From assembly GCA_031401675.1 (NCBI GenBank), contig JANNRR010000117.1, positions 1-5,477 of the forward strand: DNA of 5,477 nucleotides. The letters run 5' to 3'. This DNA comes from JANNRR01 sp031401675 (lineage in GTDB: Bacteria; Pseudomonadota; Alphaproteobacteria; Rhodobacterales; Rhodobacteraceae). Shown piece after piece: positions 1-5,477 of the stretch (position 1 is its first letter; each line of letters begins with the position of its first letter). The notes under the pieces were generated by a model, which was not told the origin of the DNA, ran no database searches, and worked only from the letters and a program-made list of their open reading frames with translations. The translations under genes and the position numbers were made by a program.

Positions 1-849
1 GGTGGCCGTCCCCGGCCCGCCGCCGGTCAGCACGAACGCTTCGTCAAACACCTGCACGGCACGGATCAGCGACAGCACGATCACGACCAGCAGATTGGGC
101 ATCAGAAGCGGCAGCGTGATCCGCCAGAAGGTGCGCCCGGCAGGGGTGCCGTCCATTTCTGCGGCCTCGTATAGGTCGCGGGGAATCGCCTGCAACCCGG
201 CCAGCAGGATCAGCGCATAGAATCCCAGATGCGCCCAGATCGTCACGCCCACGGCGGCGGCAAAGGCCCAGTTGCGTTCCACCAGCCAGTTGACCGGGTC
301 GAGCCCCAGTCCCAGCATGCCGGCGTTCAGCAGACCGTCGCGCTGCAATATCCAGCGCCAGATCAGCCCGACCACCACCGGCGACAGCAGCACCGGGAAA
401 AAGAACACCGCCCGCCAGAAACTGCGGGCGCGCAATTCGCGGTTCAGGATCAGCGCGGTGATGGTGGCGCAGATGATCAAGAGCGTGACCTGCACCACCA
501 CGAAAAACGCGGTATTGCCGAGCGCGGTCCAGAACTGATCCTGTGCACAGGTGCTGGGGTCGGTATAGTCGCGGCAATCCAACAGCTGGGCATATTGCGC
601 CGCCCCGACATACTCGCGTTCGCTGAGAAACAGCGCTCCGCCGGTGGTCATCGAATAGGCAAAGTTGATGACCAGCGGCAAAAGCACAAACACCCCGAAA
701 ATCGTCATGTTCGGCAACAGGAAAAACGCCGCCATGCCGCCCTGACCGGTCCAGCGTTGCCACAGCCGCAACGGCGGATCGATCAGCCCGGCCAGCCAGC
801 CGAGGGGGGCCGAGATCGCGGCCCCCGCCATTTGCTTGAGCGTGCTCAC
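1..849 (-). CDS. ABC sugar transporter permease, MalF/UgpA type (3' end cut by window)
   Basis: This is an inner-membrane subunit of a carbohydrate ABC importer and would pair with the binding protein encoded just upstream. I translated 283 codons without a stop, running off the left edge. The protein has a cytoplasmic N-terminus of about 38 residues, then hydrophobic segments near residues 39-66, 109-135, 145-168, 194-222 and 248-275. The family's EAA loop, which contacts the ATPase, begins at residue 228 (EAAEMDG, then F241, I244, LP246-247, P251). The visible end reads GGGPGTAT, the usual motif of MalF-like permeases about 30-40 residues before the C-terminus. The external loop (about 67-108) contains C92 and C101. 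The start is uncertain: GTG at 849 lies 5 bases after the binding-protein stop, and an in-frame ATG lies at 831; neither has a strong ribosome binding site. The family call is firm; the substrate is not visible from the sequence. Confidence 0.93.
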   Translation of the reverse strand, partial: MSTLKQMAGAAISAPLGWLAGLIDPPLRLWQRWTGQGGMAAFFLLPNMTIFGVFVLLPLVINFAYSMTTGGALFLSEREYVGAAQYAQLLDCRDYTDPSTCAQDQFWTALGNTAFFVVVQVTLLIICATITALILNRELRARSFWRAVFFFPVLLSPVVVGLIWRWILQRDGLLNAGMLGLGLDPVNWLVERNWAFAAAVGVTIWAHLGFYALILLAGLQAIPRDLYEAAEMDGTPAGRTFWRITLPLLMPNLLVVIVLSLIRAVQVFDEAFVLTGGGPGTAT

Positions 850-854
850 GCAGC

Positions 855-2126
855 CTAGTTCCCGCCCGCCGCCGTCACCGCTTCGGCAATATCGGCGTCA
901 ATCCTTGCATAGGCGTCATCCAGCGTCATTTCGCCCGCCATCACCTGGCTGATGCGGTTGACCATCGCACCGTAATAGGCCGAGGCCCATTTCCAGCCCG
1001 GCAACACGGCGGCGTTCGGTGCGATCTGACCCGAGGCTGCGATGAACTTGTTCAGCGCCGCCTCGACGTTCGGGTCTTCGGTGGCCCAGACCATTCCGCC
1101 CTTGGCAACCACGCCGGCATGGGCGGGCAGAAACAGCGTGCGTTCGGAAAATTCCTTCACCACTGCCTCCTGCGCCAGATATTCCATCACCTTGGCGACC
1201 TCCTCCGGGTTCTTGGTGTATTTGATCGCCACCAGTGCCGCGCCACCGGCAAGACCGGAACAGCCCGCGGTTCCGCACGGCGACCCGGTCGCCACCCAGT
1301 CGAAGCCGTCGCCGATCTTGGTCGACAGGTTGGCGATCTGCCAGCTGCCGGAATAGTAGTAGGGGATTGCGGCATTGATGAAGTCATCCGCCGCCGGGCG
1401 ATAGGTGGAGCCCGAGGCCGAAACCCAGGTATCTTTCAGCATCTTGCCGTCGGCGGTCCAGGCCACCAGCTTTTCGGCGAACGCCTTGACCCCGGCATCG
1501 ACCGGTGCCGGTTTGCCGTCCGCCCCGACGTAGTTCGCCCCGAACGACACGTTCGGCCCGGATATCCGGTGGCCCGAACGGTCGATGGCAAAGGCTGCCG
1601 CCGTGCCCTGGCTGGCCTGTACTGCGGCCGCTGCCGCAACCCAGTCGTCCCAGGTGGCGGTGTCGCCGGGCAATGCCACGCCCGCCTGTTCGAACAGCGT
1701 CGCATTGGCATAACCGCCGGTCAGGGTCAGCTGGGTCATGAAGCCGGTGATCGCCTGCGACCCGTCCTCGCGCATCCAGTCGGCATTGCCGCCGAAGTTG
1801 GCCTGCCAATAGGCGGGGTCCGACAGATAGGGGGTCAGGTCCAGCCAGTGCTTGGCCAACGCTTTGATGTTGGTCACGCGGGCGATATCGGGACCCTCGC
1901 CAGCCTCCAGCTGAATCTGCAGCTGCTCCTGCACCACTTTGTAGGCGACATTGTCGAGGATCACGTTGATGCCGGGATTGTCGGCCATGAAGCGGTTCAA
2001 AAGGTCCTGAATGACCTCGCCCTCCACCCCGTCGGAATACCACATCACCCGCACGTCGCCGGCCATCGCGGTCGTGGTCATCAGGCCAAGGCCGAGAGCG
2101 GCCAGGGCTGTCATCGTTGCTTTCAT
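855..2126 (-). CDS. ABC transporter periplasmic sugar-binding protein, family 1
   Basis: This 423-residue protein is the likely substrate-capture component of the importer. It begins with a signal peptide: K2, a hydrophobic stretch over about residues 6-19, and a probable signal peptidase I site after AMA (residues 20-22). No lipobox cysteine is present, so the mature protein should be free in the periplasm. Family-1 binding-protein features follow: a first strand VRVMWYSDG (25-33), the fold element LLNRFMADNPGINV (42-55), the motif LEAGEGPDIARV (73-84), and YYYSGSWQIANL (256-267) in the second lobe. The later segments KNPEEVAKVMEYLA and TLFLPAHAGV are also typical. C284 and C289 (PCGTAGC) are the only cysteines in the mature protein and could form a disulfide. 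The length is normal for the family. The ATG at 2126 is set by a strong AGGAGG. The neighbours suggest a uronate-containing oligosaccharide as ligand, but this is inferred from context only. Confidence 0.95.
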   Translation of the reverse strand: MKATMTALAALGLGLMTTTAMAGDVRVMWYSDGVEGEVIQDLLNRFMADNPGINVILDNVAYKVVQEQLQIQLEAGEGPDIARVTNIKALAKHWLDLTPYLSDPAYWQANFGGNADWMREDGSQAITGFMTQLTLTGGYANATLFEQAGVALPGDTATWDDWVAAAAAVQASQGTAAAFAIDRSGHRISGPNVSFGANYVGADGKPAPVDAGVKAFAEKLVAWTADGKMLKDTWVSASGSTYRPAADDFINAAIPYYYSGSWQIANLSTKIGDGFDWVATGSPCGTAGCSGLAGGAALVAIKYTKNPEEVAKVMEYLAQEAVVKEFSERTLFLPAHAGVVAKGGMVWATEDPNVEAALNKFIAASGQIAPNAAVLPGWKWASAYYGAMVNRISQVMAGEMTLDDAYARIDADIAEAVTAAGGN

Positions 2127-2184
2127 CGTCTTTCCTCCTCTGGATTGCGGTCCGGGTAGTACCGGTCTGGTTGGTTGAATTCTG
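2127..2184. other. 58-base intergenic gap inside the operon
   Basis: This is the only real gap between genes in the window. Apart from the AGGAGG at 2134-2139 it holds a short imperfect inverted repeat around 2152-2164 (CCGG, a six-base loop of about GTAGTA, CCGG). The stem is only about four base pairs and no T-run follows, so it is not a convincing intrinsic terminator. It could be a minor RNA-processing or stabilising element. I see no convincing -35/-10 pair. Co-transcription of the binding protein with the upstream gene is therefore the simplest reading, although a promoter here cannot be excluded by eye. Confidence 0.4.
2134..2139 (-). promoter_or_regulatory. Strong ribosome binding site of the sugar-binding protein gene
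   Basis: The minus strand reads AGAGGAGGAAAGACG before the ATG at 2126. The AGGAGG core is seven bases from the start codon, a near-perfect match to the anti-Shine-Dalgarno sequence. It is clearly the best ribosome binding site in the window, in keeping with the usual need for more binding protein than permease. It fixes the start codon. Confidence 0.85.
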
Positions 2185-4686
2185 TCAGGTCAGGGCAGGC
2201 TCCCGGTGCAGGGTGCGGTGGCCGGTCACGGTCCATTCGGTCGGATCGAGCCTGCGGCCTTCGGCCTCGATACTAGCATCGGGGTGGAAAACCACCGAGC
2301 CATATTCGGGGTCCTCGATCCGAACGGTGCCACGCACTTCGCCCGCGACTTTCATCCCGGCAAAACGCGCGGCAAAACCGTCAGGGTCGGCGCTTTGACC
2401 CAGCCGCACGATCCACCAGCCCTGCCGCCCCGCAAGCCGCAGTTCGCAGCCCGTGGTCGGCCCTTGGCCCAGCAGCTCCAGCGGCCCCGAAGCGCGCAGG
2501 ATCAGCGCCCCGCCGCCCGAGGTTGCCACCGCCTGATTGCCGCCAATCCGCACCCTGTCGAATGCCGCGACGGGAAACCAGGCGTGGGTGAAATCGGGTT
2601 GTTCCGCCACCCCGTCGAACCACACCAGCGCCAGCCCGCGATACTGCTGCACCCGGGGAACCGAGGCCGAGCCGCCCCAGTAGGACGGGCGGCCATAGCC
2701 GGAATGGATCACCTCGCCCGGATGGTTGATCCAGACCTGCGCGTCGGGGTTGGTGCCGATGCGGGCATGGATCAGGGTTTCCTGATAGCCCCAGTCGAAC
2801 CAGCGGTAGTGCGCCGCCGATCCCATGGCAAAGGCGGCGGATTTGTAGTGATAGAGCGCCGCAAACCGGCCCTCGCCCTGGGCAAAGCACCATTCCTGCG
2901 CGCCCTCGCCCCGCCAGATCGCGCGGGCGGCCAGTTCGGAGTCCAGCACCAGCCCGTGATCGCGCAGACAAAGCGCCAGCCCCGGCAAGGTATGGAACCG
3001 CGCGCCATAGGTGCCCTGTCCCCAGATCAGCCGGGTGATGGCCGACAATTCCAGCGACCGCCCGGCCCGCAGCGTATGTTCATAAGACCGGCCCTGCGCC
3101 CCGGTGATCACGCCGTGATGGCTGGAATTGGCCACCACTTCCAGCAGCCGGCTGATCCCCGCCCCGGCGCGGGCGCGGATGTCGGCATCGGGGGCAAGGG
3201 CGAACAGCGCAGTCAACCCCTTCAGATCGATCGGAAAATAGGGGGCGGAGTTGAATTCCGCCATTTCCCACGCCTCGAAATGGTCCAGCCAGTCGCGAAC
3301 CCGGGCCGCGCCAACTGCCGATTGGTCCGCCCCCTTGCGGCCCGACCGCAGGAAGGTCCGGTCCGGCAGATGCGCCCCCGCCAGATAGGCTGCGGTGTGG
3401 AACAGCAGCGCGTGGTTTTCCGAAAAATACCACTGCACGTCATTTCCGGGTTCGTCCATCCAGTAGCGATAGCCCAGCATTGCCGCATCGATCCGGCCAT
3501 TCAGCGCATCGGGCAACAGGCGGCCAAACCGCACCCGCCCCCAGATCAGCGGCACCAGCGCGAAATCGGCGCAATCCCAGCAATCCTCGATCACCGGCAG
3601 GGTCGCCGCGATCATGGCTTGCGTGGCTGTGTCGCCCAGCCCGAGGGCCAGCCGCGCCAGTGCCGCAACCGTATCGGGTTCGGCATTGCGGGCCATCCAG
3701 TCCAAAGCCTCGCCGATCCGCGCGCCCAGTGCCGCCGGGGCCAGGCCCTGCGCGGTGATGTTGCAAACCTCGACCCCGAAGGTGCGCCGGGCGGTAAAAC
3801 CCTGTGCCGTCAGTGCCAGGGTGAAATGCCGGAAATCGCCGGGCAGGTTTTCGGCCCGGTCGATCAGCAACCGGTCGGCATGGCTGGGCAGATCGCGGGA
3901 CAGCGTCAGCCCGGTATGGGACATGAAGTCGCCCTCGACCGTCACCGCCACGGCCACTAGGACCGGCACCGGGTGCGGCAGGGTCAGCGCCACCTCGCCG
4001 CCGCTATAGGCGGGTGCGTCGAAATGCATGGTGGCAAGGGCGGTTTCCAGTGCCCGCGCCACTTCGCCCGGGCAGTCTATTGCGATGCCCGTGGTGGCGG
4101 ACGGGCCGGACAGATAGTCAAGCTGGATGTAGTAGCGGGCATCCCGCTCGGCCAGATCGTCGAAGAACACCACAATCTCGTTGTCGCCCGCGCGCAGGTC
4201 GGTGCTGAATTCCGCTGCGGTTTCGGCATTGCGCTTGTAGGGGGCCATCCAGCCCGCTTCTTTGCCGTTCACCCACAGCACCGCCCCGCCACAGGTGCGC
4301 AGCCGCAGCCGCGCCGCGCCCGGTAGATCGGCCCGGATCAGACAGCGCGCCCAGGTGGCGACATGGGTCGGGCGAAACCAGAAACCCGACAGGTCAAGCC
4401 GGGGCGAGCCGAACGGCAGCCAGTTGCGCGCCGCTAAAAGGCTGCCCGCCGCAAATCCGCCCGACACGTCCGGCCGGCCTCCGCGGTGGTCGGCGGCAAA
4501 CTGCGTGCGGCAGGGATATTCGTGCGGAATGAAATTCCTGTCCTTGGTCAGGAAGAAGAACGGGTCCATCTTGCCCGCCATCGGCAGATCCGGCAGGTCA
4601 TAGCGCGCCTCGGCGATCTCGCCGACCAGCCAGTAGGTCAGGGCCGCACCGGCCGGCAAGGGATGGCTTAGCCAGTCGCCGCTCAT
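2185..4686 (-). CDS. Large uncharacterised protein, probable cytoplasmic uronide-active enzyme
   Basis: I do not recognise a named family for this 833-residue protein. What can be seen: no signal peptide or membrane segment; a beta-rich N-terminal region whose residues about 105-190 resemble the galactose-binding jelly-roll domain of glycoside hydrolases (LRLRTCGGAVLWVNGKE at about 127-143, then AGDNEIVVFFDD at 166-177); a second beta-rich segment at about 228-310; a helix-rich segment at about 315-645 containing WMDEPGND (409-416), FSENHALLFH (421-430), EFNSAPYFPIDL (477-488) and SSHHGVITGAQGRSYEHTL (521-539); and a beta-rich C-terminus with WINHPGEVIHSGYGRPSYW (652-670). A helical toroid followed by beta-sheets, with conserved-looking Asn-His and Tyr, is the general layout of several polysaccharide lyases and related hydrolases. 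The start overlaps the kduI stop as ATGA, implying translational coupling. Inferred role: cleaving imported uronic-acid oligosaccharides to feed KduI. A glycosidase, a lyase or a non-catalytic role all remain possible. Confidence 0.85.
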   Translation of the reverse strand: MSGDWLSHPLPAGAALTYWLVGEIAEARYDLPDLPMAGKMDPFFFLTKDRNFIPHEYPCRTQFAADHRGGRPDVSGGFAAGSLLAARNWLPFGSPRLDLSGFWFRPTHVATWARCLIRADLPGAARLRLRTCGGAVLWVNGKEAGWMAPYKRNAETAAEFSTDLRAGDNEIVVFFDDLAERDARYYIQLDYLSGPSATTGIAIDCPGEVARALETALATMHFDAPAYSGGEVALTLPHPVPVLVAVAVTVEGDFMSHTGLTLSRDLPSHADRLLIDRAENLPGDFRHFTLALTAQGFTARRTFGVEVCNITAQGLAPAALGARIGEALDWMARNAEPDTVAALARLALGLGDTATQAMIAATLPVIEDCWDCADFALVPLIWGRVRFGRLLPDALNGRIDAAMLGYRYWMDEPGNDVQWYFSENHALLFHTAAYLAGAHLPDRTFLRSGRKGADQSAVGAARVRDWLDHFEAWEMAEFNSAPYFPIDLKGLTALFALAPDADIRARAGAGISRLLEVVANSSHHGVITGAQGRSYEHTLRAGRSLELSAITRLIWGQGTYGARFHTLPGLALCLRDHGLVLDSELAARAIWRGEGAQEWCFAQGEGRFAALYHYKSAAFAMGSAAHYRWFDWGYQETLIHARIGTNPDAQVWINHPGEVIHSGYGRPSYWGGSASVPRVQQYRGLALVWFDGVAEQPDFTHAWFPVAAFDRVRIGGNQAVATSGGGALILRASGPLELLGQGPTTGCELRLAGRQGWWIVRLGQSADPDGFAARFAGMKVAGEVRGTVRIEDPEYGSVVFHPDASIEAEGRRLDPTEWTVTGHRTLHREPALT
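4683..4686 (-). promoter_or_regulatory. ATGA stop/start overlap coupling kduI to the large gene
   Basis: On the minus strand the TGA stop of kduI (4685-4683) shares bases with the ATG of the 833-residue gene (4686-4684). The sequence just upstream, GGCGGATTTGCG, offers only a weak ribosome binding site. Reinitiation by ribosomes finishing kduI is therefore the likely mode of translation, which should keep the two proteins in linked amounts. Confidence 0.8.
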
Positions 4687-5477
4687 CGCAAATCCGCCAC
4701 AGCCACGGGTGCCACATCGGTATAGGCCTGATTCTCGCCGGTCATCCCCCAGACAAAGGCGTAAGGTCCGGTGCCCGCCCCCATGTGAATCGACCAGGCC
4801 GGCGACAGCACCACGTCACCGTTCGCCACCACCAGATGCCGGGTCTGATCCGGGCGGCCCATGAAATGCATCACCCGGTCGGCGGCGGCCATGTCGAAAT
4901 AGCAGTAAGCTTCCATCCGCCGTTCATGCAGATGCGGCGGCATGGTGTTCCAGACGCTTCCCGGAGCCAGATCGGTGATGCCCATCAACATCAGGCAGGA
5001 CGGCGCCACCTCGGGGTGAATGTACATCGCCAGCCGCCGCACGTTGGATTTGGCAGCCTCGCCCAGATTGAGCACCCTGGCCTCGGTCGCCGCGATCAGC
5101 CGGTGCGGAAGATCGGCCGCGGCCGGAACCGAATTCATGTAGAACCACGCCGGATGCGCCGGGTCGTCGCTGGCCATCGTCACCTGCGCCGCGCCACGAC
5201 CGATATAGAGCACGTCGCGGTTGGCCATGACGAACTCGCGGCCATCGACCGCGACCACACCCGGGCCGCCCAGATTGGCCACCCCCATTTCGCGCGTATC
5301 GAAGAACCGGCGGGTGCCGACATCGGCCCCATCACCGAACTTCAGGTCGGTGCCGGTCGGCACCGCGCCACCGACGATCATCCGGTCGATGTGGGTATAG
5401 GCAAAACGGATCGCGCCGGGGATGAAATGCCGTTCGACCAGATATTCGGCGCGCAGGCGCGCGGTGTCATGGCCGGG
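4683..5477 (-). CDS. kduI: 5-dehydro-4-deoxy-D-glucuronate isomerase KduI (5' end cut by window)
   Basis: KduI is a cytoplasmic zinc cupin that converts 5-dehydro-4-deoxy-D-glucuronate to 3-deoxy-D-glycero-2,5-hexodiulosonate. KduD then reduces this to 2-keto-3-deoxygluconate; the pathway handles unsaturated uronates from pectin and some other polyuronides. The reading frame stays open to the right edge, giving 264 codons; the first readable residues are PGHDTARLRAEYLVER. Compared with the 278-residue E. coli enzyme as I remember it, about 12-14 N-terminal residues are missing. An internal ATG at 5381 is not the real start, because conserved sequence (FAYTHIDR) lies upstream of it. Recognisable blocks are THIDRMIVGG, ELGVxNxGG-like REMGVANLGG, WNTMPPHLHERRMEAY and SPAWSIHMG. 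The four zinc ligands known in E. coli (His196, His198, Glu203, His245) are all present, encoded at 4932-4934, 4926-4928, 4911-4913 and 4785-4787. The protein appears intact and functional. kduD or a regulator may lie upstream, outside the window. Confidence 0.97.
   Translation of the reverse strand, partial: PGHDTARLRAEYLVERHFIPGAIRFAYTHIDRMIVGGAVPTGTDLKFGDGADVGTRRFFDTREMGVANLGGPGVVAVDGREFVMANRDVLYIGRGAAQVTMASDDPAHPAWFYMNSVPAAADLPHRLIAATEARVLNLGEAAKSNVRRLAMYIHPEVAPSCLMLMGITDLAPGSVWNTMPPHLHERRMEAYCYFDMAAADRVMHFMGRPDQTRHLVVANGDVVLSPAWSIHMGAGTGPYAFVWGMTGENQAYTDVAPVAVADLR

Noticed and set aside
44..763. A 239-codon minus-strand open frame, and a 209-codon plus-strand frame at 229-858
   Set aside because: Both are shadows of the permease. 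The true minus-strand frame from 849 gives membrane segments, the EAA loop and the GGGPGTAT motif; these two give Arg/Gly/Ala/Pro-rich sequence without them.
1119..2159. A 346-codon open frame on the plus strand opposite the binding-protein gene
   Set aside because: The minus-strand product is an unmistakable binding protein with a signal peptide and strong ribosome binding site. The plus-strand product is low-complexity shadow sequence.
2148..2164. A possible intrinsic terminator or operator in the gap between the large gene and the binding-protein gene
   Set aside because: The inverted repeat has a stem of about four base pairs, no following T-run and no clear symmetry of operator length.
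2206..3960. A 584-codon open frame on the plus strand opposite the large gene
   Set aside because: Its translation is rich in Arg, Pro, Gly, Gln and His with no domain pattern, typical of a frame opposite a high-GC gene. The minus-strand frame has coherent domain-like sequence and the ATGA junction.
4683..5381. Taking the ATG at 5381 as the start of kduI
   Set aside because: The frame stays open to 5477 and the upstream codons encode recognisable KduI N-terminal sequence (LRAEYLVER, FAYTHIDR). The true start is outside the window.
1..5477. Mobile elements, CRISPR arrays, tRNA or rRNA genes, toxin-antitoxin or defence genes
   Set aside because: Nearly every base is accounted for by four metabolic or transport genes. 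I saw no terminal inverted repeats, spaced direct repeats, tRNA-like folds or transposase sequence, and base composition is uniform.

Overview
The window looks like a chromosomal catabolic operon from a high-GC alphaproteobacterium. G+C is high throughout, codons are strongly G/C-ending, and the ABC sugar-transport proteins are of a kind common in rhizobia and Rhodobacteraceae. Genus cannot be assigned from this sequence. All four genes lie on the minus strand and are transcribed from the right edge to the left edge. Both ends are cut by the window, and no stretch longer than 58 bases lacks a gene.

In transcription order the layout is as follows. (1) 5477-4683 is kduI, lacking only about 12-14 N-terminal residues; it encodes the cupin isomerase that acts on 5-dehydro-4-deoxy-D-glucuronate. 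(2) 4686-2185 encodes an 833-residue protein that I cannot assign to a named family. It overlaps kduI by an ATGA start/stop junction. It appears to be a multi-domain carbohydrate-active protein: a jelly-roll-like N-terminal part, a helical toroid-like middle and a beta-rich C-terminal part. (3) 2126-855 encodes an exported family-1 sugar-binding protein of an ABC importer. (4) 849-1 encodes the first membrane permease (MalF/UgpA type) of the same importer, with its C-terminus beyond the left edge.

Together the genes suggest uptake of a uronic-acid-containing oligosaccharide, its processing in the cytoplasm by the large protein, and isomerisation of the released unsaturated uronate by KduI towards 2-keto-3-deoxygluconate. 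The KduI step is well supported. The role of the large protein, and the identity of the glycan (pectic, glycosaminoglycan-like, ulvan-like or other), are inference. The large protein is the most interesting item: a non-secreted, apparently lyase- or hydrolase-like protein, translationally coupled to kduI, with no recognisable member of the usual partner families (GH88, GH105, oligogalacturonate lyase) in the visible part of the operon.
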